64,000 nucleotides of DNA from Gammaproteobacteria bacterium (GTDB lineage: Bacteria > Pseudomonadota > Gammaproteobacteria > Burkholderiales > Nitrosomonadaceae): the NCBI GenBank assembly GCA_015709635.1, contig CP054180.1, forward strand, positions 2,542,001 through 2,606,000. The letters run 5' to 3'. The notes under the pieces were generated by a model. That model made no database searches, had not been told where the DNA came from, and saw only the letters and a list, made by a program, of their open reading frames with translations. The position numbers and the translations under genes were made by a program. This document shows, one piece after another, positions 36,686 through 47,195 of this stretch; position 1 is the stretch's first letter, and every line of letters begins with the position of its first letter.

Positions 36686-39600
36686 ATGCCTAAACGTACC
36701 GACATTCAATCCATTCTTATCATCGGTGCCGGCCCGATCATCATCGGCCAGGCTTGCGAATTTGACTATTCTGGCGTGCAAGCCTGCAAGGCCTTACGCG
36801 AGGAAGGCTATCGCATCATTCTGGTGAATTCCAATCCCGCCACCATCATGACCGACCCGGAAATGGCCGATGCGACGTATATCGAGCCGATCACCTGGGC
36901 CATGATCGAGAAGATCATCGCAATCGAACGGCCGCAAGCATTGTTGCCGACGATGGGCGGACAAACGGCGCTGAATTGCGCGCTCGATTTGGTCAAGCAC
37001 GGCGTGCTGGAAAAATACGGCGTCGAACTTATCGGCGCTTCGCGCGAAGCCATCGACATGGCGGAAGACCGGGAAAAATTCAAACAAGCGATGACCCGTA
37101 TCGGTCTGGGCTCCGCACGATCCGCAGTGGCGCACAGCCTGGAGGAAGCCATGCAGGTTCAAGCCATGCTGGGTTATCCGGTCATTATCCGTCCCTCTTT
37201 CACCATGGGCGGCAGCGGCGGCGGTATTGCCTACAACCGCGAAGAATTTCTCGATATCTGCGAACGCGGATTGAAAACCTCGCCTACCAAGGAATTACTG
37301 ATCGAAGAATCGGTGATCGGCTGGAAAGAGTTTGAAATGGAAGTGGTGCGGGATAAAAACGATAACTGCATCATTGTATGTTCGATCGAAAATCTCGACG
37401 CGATGGGCGTGCATACCGGTGACTCCATCACCGTCGCACCGGCGCAAACGCTGACCGACAAAGAATATCAATTGATGCGTAACGCATCGATCGCTGTATT
37501 GCGGGAAATCGGCGTGGAAACCGGCGGTTCCAATGTGCAGTTTGCGATCAATCCGGAAAACGGCCGCATGCTGGTCATCGAGATGAATCCGCGCGTGTCG
37601 CGCTCTTCCGCGCTGGCTTCGAAAGCCACCGGCTTTCCCATCGCTAAAATTGCCGCCAAGCTTGCCGTTGGTTACACGCTGAACGAACTGGGCAACGATA
37701 TTACCGGCGGTATTACTCCGGCATCGTTCGAACCCACCATCGACTACGTCGTCACCAAGATACCGCGGTTTGCCTTTGAAAAATTCCCGCAAACCAACGA
37801 CCGCCTGACCACGCAAATGAAATCGGTCGGCGAAGTCATGGCGATCGGCCGTACCTTCCAGGAATCGCTGCAAAAAGCTTTGCGCGGACTGGAAACGGGT
37901 GTTGACGGTCTGGATGAAAAAACCGATAACCTGGAAACGATCCGCACCGAACTGGCAAACCCCGGTCCCGAGCGAATCTGGTTTATCGCCGATGCGTTCC
38001 GCTGCAATCTGTCGCTGGACGAAGTACATCAGTTGACGCATATCGATCTCTGGTTCCTGGCGCAAATCGAAGACTTGGCCAAACAGGAACAAGCTCTGGC
38101 CGGCATAACGCTAGCAGCGCTTGATCGTCCGGCACTGCGTAAGCTGAAACGCAGCGGCTTTTCCGACCGGCGCCTGGCCAAACTGCTGAATACCGCGCAA
38201 ACTGCGATTCGTGCTCAGCGGCATCAGTTCAATCTGCGGCCGGTCTATAAACGTGTCGACACTTGCGCAGCCGAGTTCGCAACCAGCACCGCGTACATGT
38301 ATTCCACTTATGAAGACGAGTGTGAATCTCATCCGAGCGATAAAAAGAAAGTCATGGTGCTGGGCGGCGGCCCCAACCGCATCGGGCAAGGTATCGAGTT
38401 CGATTATTGCTGTGTGCACGCAGCCCTGGCGTTGCGCGAAGACGGTTTTGAAACCATCATGGTCAACTGCAACCCGGAAACGGTTTCAACCGACTACGAC
38501 ACGTCCGATCGCTTGTATTTCGAGCCGCTGACATTGGAAGACGTGCTTGAAATCGTTGCGGTGGAAAAACCGCATGGCGTAATCGTGCAGTATGGCGGGC
38601 AAACACCGCTCAAGCTTGCGCGCGATTTGGAAGCCAACGGCGTGCCGATTATCGGTACCAGCCCGGACATGATCGATTGCGCCGAAGACCGCGAACGCTT
38701 TCAAAAAATGCTGCATCAGCTCGGCCTGAAACAACCGCCTAACCGTACCGCCCGCAATCCCGAAGCTGCCCTGGTCGCCGCCGAGGAAATCGGTTACCCG
38801 CTGGTGGTGCGGCCCAGTTACGTACTGGGCGGACGCGCCATGGAAATTGTGCATGAAAAAGCCGATCTGGAACGCTACATGCGCGAAGCCGTCAAGGTTT
38901 CCAACGACTCTCCGGTGCTGCTGGATCATTTTCTGACCAATGCCACTGAGGTCGATGTCGATGCTATTTTCGATGGGGAAACCGTGCTGATCGGCGGCAT
39001 CATGGAGCACATTGAACAGGCCGGTGTGCATTCCGGCGACTCGGCGTGCTCACTACCGACTTTCAATCTGCAACCGGAAGTACTCGACGAATTGCGGCGC
39101 CAAACCGCCGAGATGGCACGGGCACTGCAGGTAATCGGACTGATGAATGTGCAGTTTGCGATTCAAGACGACATCGTATATGTGCTTGAAGTCAATCCTC
39201 GCGCATCGCGTACGGTCCCTTTCATTTCCAAAGCCACCGGCTTGCAACTGGCCAAAATAGCGGCGCGTTGCATGACGGGCAAGAGCCTGATTGATCAAGG
39301 CGTTACCGAAGAAGTGATCCCTGAGTATTATTCGGTCAAGGAAGCGGTCTTTCCTTTTATCAAATTGCCCGGCGTTGATACGATACTGGGACCGGAAATG
39401 AAGTCGACCGGCGAAGTCATGGGAATGGGCACCACTTTTGCCGAAGCGTTTGTCAAATCCCAATTAGCAACCGATGTCCGCCTTCCCACCGCGGGCAAGA
39501 TTTTTATCAGTGTGCGTCAATCCGACAAACCGCATGCGGTCGAAATCGCGCGCAACCTTGCGGAACTCGGCTTTACTCTTTATGCTACCCGCGGTACCGC

Positions 39601-39895
39601 CGCTGCAATAACCGAAGCGGGGATCGACGTCATCATTATCAATAAGGTTGCGGAAGGTCGTCCGCACATTGTCGATATGATTAAAAACGGTGAAATCAGC
39701 TTGATTATCAACACCGTCAAAAATCAACGTAGCGCGATAAAGGATTCCTATTCGATCCGCCACGCTGCACTCCAGGCAAAAGTGACTTACTATACAACAT
39801 TAGCGGGTGCGCGCGCTGCGTGTGTCGGCATTACCAATAGACGCGAACTGCAAGCGTATAATCTGCAGAAATTGCATGTGCAACTGAAGGCATAG
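36686..39895 (+). CDS. carB: Carbamoyl-phosphate synthase, large subunit
   Basis: 1069 residues, the standard length. The two homologous ATP-grasp halves are visible: first [20 protein letters not shown], second [20 protein letters not shown]. Each is followed by a carboxyphosphate or carbamate phosphorylation site ([14 protein letters not shown] and [14 protein letters not shown]). The C-terminal MGS-like regulatory domain (about 935-1069) has [13 protein letters not shown]. It works with CarA. greA follows after 64 bases. Confidence 0.98.
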   Translation: MPKRTDIQSILIIGAGPIIIGQACEFDYSGVQACKALREEGYRIILVNSNPATIMTDPEMADATYIEPITWAMIEKIIAIERPQALLPTMGGQTALNCALDLVKHGVLEKYGVELIGASREAIDMAEDREKFKQAMTRIGLGSARSAVAHSLEEAMQVQAMLGYPVIIRPSFTMGGSGGGIAYNREEFLDICERGLKTSPTKELLIEESVIGWKEFEMEVVRDKNDNCIIVCSIENLDAMGVHTGDSITVAPAQTLTDKEYQLMRNASIAVLREIGVETGGSNVQFAINPENGRMLVIEMNPRVSRSSALASKATGFPIAKIAAKLAVGYTLNELGNDITGGITPASFEPTIDYVVTKIPRFAFEKFPQTNDRLTTQMKSVGEVMAIGRTFQESLQKALRGLETGVDGLDEKTDNLETIRTELANPGPERIWFIADAFRCNLSLDEVHQLTHIDLWFLAQIEDLAKQEQALAGITLAALDRPALRKLKRSGFSDRRLAKLLNTAQTAIRAQRHQFNLRPVYKRVDTCAAEFATSTAYMYSTYEDECESHPSDKKKVMVLGGGPNRIGQGIEFDYCCVHAALALREDGFETIMVNCNPETVSTDYDTSDRLYFEPLTLEDVLEIVAVEKPHGVIVQYGGQTPLKLARDLEANGVPIIGTSPDMIDCAEDRERFQKMLHQLGLKQPPNRTARNPEAALVAAEEIGYPLVVRPSYVLGGRAMEIVHEKADLERYMREAVKVSNDSPVLLDHFLTNATEVDVDAIFDGETVLIGGIMEHIEQAGVHSGDSACSLPTFNLQPEVLDELRRQTAEMARALQVIGLMNVQFAIQDDIVYVLEVNPRASRTVPFISKATGLQLAKIAARCMTGKSLIDQGVTEEVIPEYYSVKEAVFPFIKLPGVDTILGPEMKSTGEVMGMGTTFAEAFVKSQLATDVRLPTAGKIFISVRQSDKPHAVEIARNLAELGFTLYATRGTAAAITEAGIDVIIINKVAEGRPHIVDMIKNGEISLIINTVKNQRSAIKDSYSIRHAALQAKVTYYTTLAGARAACVGITNRRELQAYNLQKLHVQLKA

Positions 39896-39959
39896 ATCAT
39901 AAATCAGCTCTTCTTGATGATTAAAAAAACAGGATGAAAATGAAAGGCAAAAAACGACA

Positions 39960-40436
39960 ATGAGCACGATTCCTTTAACGGTAGCCGGAGCAGAGGCGCT
40001 ACGCAAAGAATTGCACGAAATGAAAACCATCCATCGCCCCGCAGTGATTGCGGCGATTGCTGAAGCGCGTTCTCACGGCGATCTTTCCGAAAATGCCGAA
40101 TACGATGCTGCCAAGGAAAAACAGGGATTCATTGAAGGCCGCATCGCCGAGCTGGAAAGCAAACTCTCCAGCGCTCAAATCATCAATCCGGCACTGATTA
40201 ATGCGGATGGTGCTTGTGTTTTCGGCGCCACGATTGAATTGGAAGACCTGCAAAGCGGTGAAACCGTTACCTATCAAATCGTCGGTGACGACGAAGCCAA
40301 CATCAAAGAGGGAAAAATTTCCATCAGCTCGCCGATTTCGCGCGCATTAATCGGCAAGTATGCGGGAGATATCGCCGAAGTTCAGGCACCCGGCGGGATA
40401 CGGGAATACGAAATACTTGATGTCAAATACATTTGA
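39960..40436 (+). CDS. greA: Transcription elongation factor GreA
   Basis: 158 residues. The N-terminal coiled coil contains the tip motif [19 protein letters not shown] with the acidic residues that enter the RNA polymerase channel. The C-terminal domain has [10 protein letters not shown]. GreA stimulates transcript cleavage by stalled polymerase. It is the third gene of carA-carB-greA and convergent with yhbY, 13 bases away. Confidence 0.97.
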   Translation: MSTIPLTVAGAEALRKELHEMKTIHRPAVIAAIAEARSHGDLSENAEYDAAKEKQGFIEGRIAELESKLSSAQIINPALINADGACVFGATIELEDLQSGETVTYQIVGDDEANIKEGKISISSPISRALIGKYAGDIAEVQAPGGIREYEILDVKYI

Positions 40437-40449
40437 ATGCCGGTAAAAC

Positions 40450-40806
40450 TCAGTTCTGATAGCTACGTTTGGTACGAAACGGCTCTTGTTTCTTTTTTTT
40501 ATGAGAGGAACGTTCAATTTTTCTGTTAGTCTCTTCCGACTTAGGGCGGTAAATAACGAAAACTTTACCGATATGCTGCACTGGTGCAGCGCTCAGCTTG
40601 TCACAGATTTCTTCAAAAAGCGCATTTCTGGCAACCCGATCATCGATTTGAGCCTTAATCTTAATCAGCTCATGACTTGTAAGTCCACGATCCAGCTCTC
40701 CAATAACCGTATCAGATAATCCGGACTTTCCAATCATTACGATCGGATTGAGTGCATGGGCTTGCGCTTTTAGTTCACGCCGCTGAGCAATCGTTAGTGT
40801 TAACAT
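40450..40806 (-). CDS. yhbY: Ribosome assembly RNA-binding protein YhbY (CRM domain)
   Basis: 118 residues from the ATG at 40806. The frame is open to 40902, but the extension would overlap rlmE and adds no conserved sequence. The CRM fold shows LKAQAHALNPIVMIGKSGLS and LTSHELIKIKAQ, the GKxG-type RNA loop included. A lysine/arginine-rich tail follows. YhbY associates with pre-50S ribosomes. It is divergent from rlmE with only 30 bases between the starts. Confidence 0.93.
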   Translation of the reverse strand: MLTLTIAQRRELKAQAHALNPIVMIGKSGLSDTVIGELDRGLTSHELIKIKAQIDDRVARNALFEEICDKLSAAPVQHIGKVFVIYRPKSEETNRKIERSSHKKKKQEPFRTKRSYQN

Positions 40807-40836
40807 AAATTCCCTTAAAACGTAATATTTTACTTC

Positions 40837-41454
40837 ATGAAACGAGCCAAAACCAGTAAAGCTTGGATGAAAGAGCATGTTAACGATTTTTTCGTCAAGC
40901 AAGCCAAGAAAGAGGGTTATCGTTCGCGCGCCGCTTACAAGCTGCTTGAGATTGCTGAACGGGATCGTTTGTTAAAGCCGGCCATAATTGTTGTCGATTT
41001 GGGCGCGGCCCCCGGCAGCTGGTCACAAGTTGCCAGTCAGAAAGTGGGCCATAAAGGAAAAATAATTGCATTGGATATCCTGGAAATGGCACCATTACCC
41101 GGTGTTGAATTCATTCAAGATGATTTCAGAGAAGAACGTGCTGTGCTTGAATTAAGAAAACGTCTAGGGGAACAACAACCGGATCTTGTCATTTCCGACA
41201 TGGCGCCCAACATGAGCGGTATTGTAGTCAGCGATCAAGCGAGAAGTATGTATTTGGCCGAATTGGCGCTGGTGTTCGCAATGGAGCAACTGAACTATGG
41301 CGGAAATTTCCTGGTCAAAGTTTTTCAGGGCAGGGATTTTGAATCGTTTCTTCGTGACATGCGCGCAGGGTTTAACAGCGTGGTGATAAGAAAACCAGAA
41401 GCCTCGCGAAATCGCAGCAACGAATTATACTTGGTCGGCCTCGGAAAAAAGTAA
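40837..41454 (+). CDS. rlmE: 23S rRNA 2'-O-ribose U2552 methyltransferase (FtsJ/RrmJ)
   Basis: 205 residues. The SAM site [15 protein letters not shown] and the K-D-K-E tetrad region ([44 protein letters not shown]) are present. It methylates U2552 in the peptidyl-transferase loop, a late step in 50S assembly. Directly before ftsH, as in many proteobacteria. Confidence 0.97.
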   Translation: MKRAKTSKAWMKEHVNDFFVKQAKKEGYRSRAAYKLLEIAERDRLLKPAIIVVDLGAAPGSWSQVASQKVGHKGKIIALDILEMAPLPGVEFIQDDFREERAVLELRKRLGEQQPDLVISDMAPNMSGIVVSDQARSMYLAELALVFAMEQLNYGGNFLVKVFQGRDFESFLRDMRAGFNSVVIRKPEASRNRSNELYLVGLGKK

Positions 41455-41551
41455 TAGTGCTGATTACCGAGAAATGAATGGCCCCCCTTAGGTAATAAAG
41501 ATAAATGTTGAGAGTAGGATATAGTTTGATAGCAAATTTGTATTATTTGAA

Positions 41552-41577
41552 CTATTCTGTTCTATTTGACAGAATAG
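41552..41577. promoter_or_regulatory. 9-bp inverted repeat upstream of ftsH, possible operator
   Basis: CTATTCTGT and ACAGAATAG form a perfect inverted repeat with an 8-base spacer, 50 bases upstream of ftsH. The spacer and right arm contain TTGACA, a perfect -35 hexamer, without a good -10 at 17 bases. The symmetric site overlapping a -35 looks like an operator, but no regulator can be named. Confidence 0.4.
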
Positions 41578-41627
41578 AGTTAGAATGTCCAATCAATGAT
41601 TTTTAAGGTGCAAACCAAGGAGCTATC

Positions 41628-43550
41628 TTGAATAACTTAATTAAAAACATGGCCATTTGGCTGGTAATTGCACTTGTGTTGATGACCGTATTTAATCAAT
41701 TCAGCGTACGTCAACCGGCGCAAGTACCGATGGAATATTCCCAGTTCATTTCGGAATTGAATCAAGGCAGAATTGCCAAGGTCGTTATCGAAGGCCGTAC
41801 CCTGAAAGGCACCAAATCCGATGGCAGACGCTTTACAACGTATGCACCGTCCGACCCCTGGATGGTCAGCGATTTACTCAAAGCAGGCGTCATCGTAGAA
41901 GCTAAACCGGAAGAAGAGCCATCCATGTTGATGAGCATTTTCATTTCATGGTTCCCAATGCTGTTGCTGATTGCCGTATGGATTTTCTTCATGCGGCAAA
42001 TGCAAGGTGGCGGACGCAATGGCGGTGCATTTTCATTCGGCAAAAGTAAAGCGCGTATGTTGGATAAATCAGCCAACACCGTTACTTTCAACGATGTTGC
42101 CGGTTGCGAGGAGGCGAAGGAAGAAGTAGCGGAATTGGTTGAATTCCTGCGCGACCCATCAAAATTCCAGAAACTCGGTGGACGTATTCCACGCGGTGTT
42201 TTGATGGTCGGCAGTCCGGGAACCGGTAAGACATTGCTGGCGCGCGCAATTGCAGGTGAAGCGCAAGTGCCCTTTTTCAGCATATCCGGTTCGGATTTTG
42301 TTGAAATGTTCGTCGGTGTAGGCGCATCCCGGGTGCGTGACATGTTCGAGCAGGCCAAAAAACATGCACCGTGCATCATCTTTATCGATGAAATCGACGC
42401 AGTGGGCCGTCAACGGGGTGCCGGACTCGGTGGTGGAAACGATGAACGGGAGCAAACGCTCAACCAGTTACTGGTGGAAATGGACGGTTTCGAAGGTGCA
42501 ATGGGCGTAATCGTCATCGCAGCAACTAACCGCCCTGATGTATTGGATCCGGCATTGCTGCGCCCCGGCCGCTTTGACCGTCAAGTAACCGTACCGTTGC
42601 CTGACATCCGCGGACGCGAGCAAATTCTGCATGTACACATGCGCAAAGTGCCGTTAGCGCCTGATGTAAAAGCCGAGATTCTGGCACGTGGCACCCCCGG
42701 TATGTCGGGTGCCGATTTGGCTAACTTGGTCAATGAAGCCGCGTTGTTTGCTGCACGCAGCAACAAGCGTTTGGTCGATATGGACGATTTTGAACGTGCC
42801 AAAGATAAAATTTTCATGGGTGCGGAACGCCGCTCGGTAGTTATGCCGGAACATGAACGCCGTAATACCGCCTACCATGAATCGGGTCATGCGGTAGTAG
42901 CACAATTGCTGCCAAAAACCGACCCGGTGCATAAAGTAACGATTATCCCGCGCGGCCGTGCATTAGGTGTAACCATGCAATTGCCGACGGAAGATCGCTT
43001 CAGCATGGAGCGCGAAGAGATTCTGCAAAGAATTTCCGTCATGTTCGGTGGTCGTATTGCTGAAGAAGTTTTCATGCATCAAATGACTACGGGTGCATCT
43101 AACGATTTCGAGCGCGCCACGGAATTGGCACGGCAAATGGTCACCCAATGGGGAATGTCCGATTCGCTGGGTCCAATGGTGTATGGTGAAAATGAAGGCG
43201 AGGTTTTCCTTGGTCGCTCTGTCACAACGCATAAAAATGTGAGCGAAGCGACCATGCAAAAAGTGGATGCTGAAGTCCGCCGTATCATTGACGAGCAATA
43301 TGCCTTGGCGCGCAAGCTCATTGAAGAAAATAAAGACAAGATTGAAGCCATGACACAGGCTTTGCTGGAATGGGAAACGATCGACAGCGATCAAATCAAG
43401 GACATCATGGATGGCCGTCCGCCACGTCCTCCCAAACCACCTCAATCCATGTCTTCTTCAAAAACGAGCGAGGAGTCTTCTTCTGCGGCAAAAACGAATG
43501 GCACCAAAGAGCCTGCCGCACCGCAAGAAATAGCTAAAGAAGCAGATTAA
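41628..43550 (+). CDS. ftsH: ATP-dependent zinc metalloprotease FtsH
   Basis: 640 residues. Two N-terminal transmembrane segments (about 6-24 and 103-121) flank a periplasmic domain. The AAA+ module has Walker A GSPGTGKT (Lys201) and Walker [12 protein letters not shown]; the M41 protease domain has HESGH at 417-421. A Pro/Ser-rich tail follows. FtsH degrades membrane proteins and regulators such as LpxC and sigma32 in E. coli. A ribosome binding site AAGGAG precedes the start codon, a TTG at 41628. A strong terminator follows. Confidence 0.98.
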   Translation: MNNLIKNMAIWLVIALVLMTVFNQFSVRQPAQVPMEYSQFISELNQGRIAKVVIEGRTLKGTKSDGRRFTTYAPSDPWMVSDLLKAGVIVEAKPEEEPSMLMSIFISWFPMLLLIAVWIFFMRQMQGGGRNGGAFSFGKSKARMLDKSANTVTFNDVAGCEEAKEEVAELVEFLRDPSKFQKLGGRIPRGVLMVGSPGTGKTLLARAIAGEAQVPFFSISGSDFVEMFVGVGASRVRDMFEQAKKHAPCIIFIDEIDAVGRQRGAGLGGGNDEREQTLNQLLVEMDGFEGAMGVIVIAATNRPDVLDPALLRPGRFDRQVTVPLPDIRGREQILHVHMRKVPLAPDVKAEILARGTPGMSGADLANLVNEAALFAARSNKRLVDMDDFERAKDKIFMGAERRSVVMPEHERRNTAYHESGHAVVAQLLPKTDPVHKVTIIPRGRALGVTMQLPTEDRFSMEREEILQRISVMFGGRIAEEVFMHQMTTGASNDFERATELARQMVTQWGMSDSLGPMVYGENEGEVFLGRSVTTHKNVSEATMQKVDAEVRRIIDEQYALARKLIEENKDKIEAMTQALLEWETIDSDQIKDIMDGRPPRPPKPPQSMSSSKTSEESSSAAKTNGTKEPAAPQEIAKEAD

Positions 43551-43567
43551 CCGTCAACAACTTGAAC

Positions 43568-43601
43568 AAACGGGATACGATCATTCCATCGTATCCCGTT
43601 T
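43568..43601 (+). terminator. Intrinsic terminator after ftsH
   Basis: Perfect 14-bp stem AAACGGGATACGAT / ATCGTATCCCGTTT with a 6-base loop, followed by further T. It lies 17 bases after the ftsH stop and 27 bases before folP, so folP needs read-through or a promoter inside the hairpin region. Confidence 0.9.
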
Positions 43602-43628
43602 TTACTTCTACAACTTCTTTACCGCACC

Positions 43629-44498
43629 GTGTCTTCATCACAGCCAAACTTTATTCTCTCGAGCAATCGCCCTTTGATCATGGGAATTATCAACGTCACA
43701 CCCGATTCTTTCTCTGATGGCGGACGCTATTTATCAACACAGCAAGCAATTGCCCATGCAAAGAATTTGATCGAAGAAGGCGCCGATATTTTGGATATCG
43801 GCGGAGAATCGACGCGCCCGGGAAGTCAACAAGTCAGCATCGATGAGGAATTAAAGCGCGTTATTCCCGTGCTCGAAGCACTCATCGATACAAAAATTCC
43901 AATATCCGTTGATACTTCCAAACCCGAGGTGATGAAACACACGATAGCAACCGGGGCTTGCATGATCAATGACGTAAATGCGCTGCGAAGCCCCGGTGCA
44001 TTGGAAGCGGTTGCGCAAAGTACCCATGTGCAGATCTGCTTAATGCATATGCAAGGCATACCGCAAACGATGCAAGCAAACCCGCAGTACAACAATATCA
44101 TCCAAGAAGTAAAGGACTTTTTACTACAACGCATCGAGGCGGCAAAGACCGCAGGCATGTCACAAGACCGGCTGATCATCGATCCCGGTTTTGGTTTCGG
44201 CAAAACGTTGCAGCATAACTTCACCCTATTAAACCGGCTGGATCAATTGCTTGACCTCGGTGTTCCAGTATTAGCCGGTCTATCACGCAAATCCATGCTG
44301 GGAGCCATCACTGGGAACAGCGTGAATCACCGCATCCATGAAAGCACTGCGGCAGCCTTGCTAGCAGTAGTCAAAGGTGCCAAAATTGTACGCGTGCACG
44401 ATGTTAAGGCAACTAAGGAAGCGCTGGCTATCTACGATGCAATGAGAAATTGTGATACCCAAGAAGCCGATTCAACCGTCTCTAACCGCAATTCATAA
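43629..44498 (+). CDS. folP: Dihydropteroate synthase
   Basis: 289 residues from a GTG start. The pterin-site motifs MGIINVTPDSFSDGG, IGGESTRPGS, and the later FGKTLQHNF, LAGLSRKSMLG and RVHDVKAT are those of FolP. It joins p-aminobenzoate to the pterin diphosphate in folate synthesis and is the sulfonamide target. It sits between ftsH and glmM in the conserved order, but directly behind a strong terminator. Confidence 0.96.
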   Translation: MSSSQPNFILSSNRPLIMGIINVTPDSFSDGGRYLSTQQAIAHAKNLIEEGADILDIGGESTRPGSQQVSIDEELKRVIPVLEALIDTKIPISVDTSKPEVMKHTIATGACMINDVNALRSPGALEAVAQSTHVQICLMHMQGIPQTMQANPQYNNIIQEVKDFLLQRIEAAKTAGMSQDRLIIDPGFGFGKTLQHNFTLLNRLDQLLDLGVPVLAGLSRKSMLGAITGNSVNHRIHESTAAALLAVVKGAKIVRVHDVKATKEALAIYDAMRNCDTQEADSTVSNRNS

Positions 44499-44507
44499 CT
44501 GCTCAAA

Positions 44508-45872
44508 TTGACTAAAAAATATTTTGGAACCGATGGTATTCGCGGACGTGTAGGCAAAGAACCCATCACACCCGACTTTATTCTTCACCTCGGTTATTCA
44601 GCCGGTAAAGTTCTCGCCGCAGCCGATTGGCATCTGATACAAGGGAAACGCCCGACAGTTCTGATCGGCAAGGATACCCGGGTATCGGGTTATATGCTGG
44701 AATCCGCCTTGGAGGCGGGATTATGCGCCGCCGGTGTGGATGTCATTCTATCCGGGCCGATGCCGACCCCGGCCATCGCTTATCTTATTCGCGCCTTGCG
44801 ACTACAAGCTGGGATCGTGATCTCGGCCTCGCACAATTTATTCGAGGACAATGGCGTCAAATTCTTTTCCGCCGAAGGGAGAAAGCTGCCGGATGAAATG
44901 GAACATAAAATCGAAAGCGGTATCCATGCACCGATCGAAACCAAACCTTCGGCACAGTTGGGAAAAGTACAACGGATTGACGATGCCGCCGGCCGCTATA
45001 TCGAATTTTGCAAAAGCACTTTCCCTTATCACCTTGACCTGCGCGGACTGCGCATCGTTGTCGATTGCGCGCACGGCGCCGCTTATCATATCGCCGGTCA
45101 CGTCATGCACGAATTGGGTGCGGATGTCGTGACCATTGGCGTGCAGCCGAATGGGTTGAATATCAACCTCGAGTGTGGCGCGACGCATTGCGCCGCACTG
45201 CAAAAAGCGGTTAAACAGCATCGTGCCGACTTAGGTATCGCACTGGATGGCGACGGCGACCGGCTCATGATGATCGACAAAAAAGGCCAAATCTATGATG
45301 GCGATCAACTGATCTATATTATCGCCAAACACCGCTTGCAGAAAAAAACGCTGACCGGCGGTGTTGTCGGCACCCTGATGACCAATCTGGCGATCGAAGA
45401 TCAATTCAAAAAAATGAATATTCCATTTCTCCGCGCCAATGTCGGTGATCGCTACGTGCTGGAATTGTTGCAAGAAAAAGGATGGCAGCTTGGTGGTGAA
45501 AATTCCGGACATATCATCTGCATGGACAAACACACTACCGGTGACGGCATCATTTCCGCTTTGCAAGTGCTATACGCATTGCGCGATAGCCATAAAACAC
45601 TGGCTGAATTCATGCGCGGCGTCTCGCTTTACCCGCAACGCCTAATTAATGTAAAAATACCCAAATCTTTCAATTTCAGCGCCAATAAAGCGATCCAAAC
45701 CACGCGCACAGAAGCTGAGACCGATTTGAATGGCAAAGGGCGCGTTTTGATCCGCGCATCGGGCACCGAACCGCTTATCCGCGTCATGGTGGAAGGTGAA
45801 TCGAAACATAAAATCAATCACTGGGCTGAACGCATCGCTGAAACCATACAATCCGCCAGCAGCGATTCCTAG
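44508..45872 (+). CDS. glmM: Phosphoglucosamine mutase
   Basis: 454 residues from a TTG start, the only fitting start before [11 protein letters not shown]. The phosphoserine loop is [12 protein letters not shown], the metal-binding loop DGDGDR, the sugar-binding loop GGENSGH, and the phosphate-binding loop [12 protein letters not shown]. It makes glucosamine-1-phosphate for peptidoglycan and LPS precursors. It lies 9 bases after folP, so the two are coupled. Confidence 0.97.
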   Translation: MTKKYFGTDGIRGRVGKEPITPDFILHLGYSAGKVLAAADWHLIQGKRPTVLIGKDTRVSGYMLESALEAGLCAAGVDVILSGPMPTPAIAYLIRALRLQAGIVISASHNLFEDNGVKFFSAEGRKLPDEMEHKIESGIHAPIETKPSAQLGKVQRIDDAAGRYIEFCKSTFPYHLDLRGLRIVVDCAHGAAYHIAGHVMHELGADVVTIGVQPNGLNINLECGATHCAALQKAVKQHRADLGIALDGDGDRLMMIDKKGQIYDGDQLIYIIAKHRLQKKTLTGGVVGTLMTNLAIEDQFKKMNIPFLRANVGDRYVLELLQEKGWQLGGENSGHIICMDKHTTGDGIISALQVLYALRDSHKTLAEFMRGVSLYPQRLINVKIPKSFNFSANKAIQTTRTEAETDLNGKGRVLIRASGTEPLIRVMVEGESKHKINHWAERIAETIQSASSDS

Positions 45873-45955
45873 TGTCCGGTCATTTTCACTACCGGCTTTT
45901 CTAATGCAGCCGCCCATGCAGTTGTATGCGCATCCGTTTTAAGACAAAAATATTA

Positions 45956-45989
45956 TTGTCATAATCCTGTAATAATTCTGCAATAAGAT
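45956..45989 (+). promoter_or_regulatory. Pho-box-like triple repeat and -10 box of pstS
   Basis: Three 7-base direct repeats, TTGTCAT, CTGTAAT and CTGCAAT (45956, 45967, 45978), are spaced by 4 AT-rich bases, as in PhoB-binding Pho boxes (consensus CTGTCAT-N4-CTGTCAT). TAAGAT at 45984-45989 lies 10 bases after the second repeat and would serve as -10. The third repeat overlaps it. Predicts induction of pstS by phosphate starvation. Confidence 0.7.
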
Positions 45990-46050
45990 AGCGCACCTGC
46001 TTGCAAGAATCTTTCATTACTCTTTATTTACTTATTTGGAGAACATATCG

Positions 46051-47049
46051 ATGTCAATCTCGTTAAACTTCAGAGCATTTCTTGCGCTTGCGCTGTTGAG
46101 CGCATCTGTGACTTCCACATCCGCAATCGCCAGCCCGATCGTTAAAGTTGACGGCTCCAGCACTGTCTTTCCCATTACCGAGGCGGTCGCGGAAGATTTC
46201 CAAATCGCCAAACGCGGCGCGGTTCGTGTCACCGTTGGCATTTCCGGCACCGGCGGCGGATTCAAAAAATTCTGCCGCAATGAAATTGATATCGTCAATG
46301 CCTCACGCCCCATCACGCAACTGGAAATGGATGCCTGCAAAGAAGCAGGTGTGCAATATATCGAAATGCCGATTGCATTCGATGCGCTGACGGTGGTTGT
46401 GAATCCCAAAAACACCTGGAGCAAAACCATCACCGTTGAAGAATTGAAAAAAATCTGGGAACCCGGTGCGCAAAGCAATATCGTGAGCTGGAATCAAATC
46501 AACCCCGAATGGCCGGACAAAAAAATCAAACTCTATGGCCCAGGCGCCGACTCCGGTACCTTTGAGTATTTCACCGAAGCCGTCGTCGGCAAAGCAAAAT
46601 CCAGCCGCGGTGACTTTACCGCCTCGGAAGACGATAACGTGCTGGTTCAGGGTGTTGCCAGTGACATTTATGCACTGGGATTCTTCGGTTTCGCGTATTA
46701 CGTCGAAAATAGTAAAAAAATAAACGCCGTCGCGATTGATAATGGCAGCGGTGGCGTGCTGCCATCGGCCGAGAGCGTGGAAAATAACAGCTATAAACCG
46801 TTATCGCGCCCGATTTTCATCTATGTGAATGCCAAATCGGCAGAAAAAGCGGAAATTAAGGAATTTGTCAATTTCTATATGCAGAACGCCACCGAGCTGG
46901 TAAAAGAGGTCAAATATTTCCCACTGTCCAAAGAAGTCTACAACCTCAATATCGAACACTTCAACAAGAGGAAGCTGGGTACGGTATTCAAAGGTTCTGG
47001 GATCAACATAAAACTGGAAGATATTCTTAAACTGGAGTCCAGCTTATAG
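46051..47049 (+). CDS. pstS: Phosphate-binding protein PstS
   Basis: 332 residues from the ATG at 46051, with GGAG 9 bases upstream. Signal peptide to about residue 28 (AIA-S). The mature N-terminus VKVDGSSTVFPITEAVAEDF is the phosphate-binding loop. GISGTGGGFKKFC and the later YGPGADSGTFEYFTEAV are the other ligand loops. It is the periplasmic phosphate receptor of the Pst ABC transporter. No pstC, pstA or pstB follows; cysG is next, so the permease must be elsewhere. Confidence 0.93.
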   Translation: MSISLNFRAFLALALLSASVTSTSAIASPIVKVDGSSTVFPITEAVAEDFQIAKRGAVRVTVGISGTGGGFKKFCRNEIDIVNASRPITQLEMDACKEAGVQYIEMPIAFDALTVVVNPKNTWSKTITVEELKKIWEPGAQSNIVSWNQINPEWPDKKIKLYGPGADSGTFEYFTEAVVGKAKSSRGDFTASEDDNVLVQGVASDIYALGFFGFAYYVENSKKINAVAIDNGSGGVLPSAESVENNSYKPLSRPIFIYVNAKSAEKAEIKEFVNFYMQNATELVKEVKYFPLSKEVYNLNIEHFNKRKLGTVFKGSGINIKLEDILKLESSL

Positions 47050-47112
47050 CATCCTAACCGGCTAGAAATCTTCCCAATCTCAAGCATCGATTGGAAATAA
47101 CCCAGTAAAAGC

Positions 47113-47172
47113 AAGGAAGCGCTGATTAACGCATGAGCCAATATTTGGCTTAGAATGAATCGGCGCTTCCTT
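47113..47172 (+). terminator. Long hairpin after pstS, REP/MITE-related end motif
   Basis: AAGGAAGCGCTGATT and AATCGGCGCTTCCTT pair over 15 bp with one G-U wobble. A nested 6-bp stem AGCCAA/TTGGCT lies inside, and TATTTTT follows. It should end the pstS transcript. The motif GGAAGCGCTGATTAA matches the end of the 31869-32019 repeat (GGAAACGCTGATTAA), so it may be a shrunken or solo copy of the same family. Confidence 0.65.
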
Positions 47173-47195
47173 TATTTTTGGATGAAAAAGCTGTC

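Noticed and set aside
37295..38092. 265-residue reverse frame over carB
   Set aside because: Shadow of carB codon usage; nothing conserved.
45877..45896. Weak hairpin CCGGT/ACCGG after glmM
   Set aside because: Only five base pairs with a 10-base loop; not a convincing terminator.
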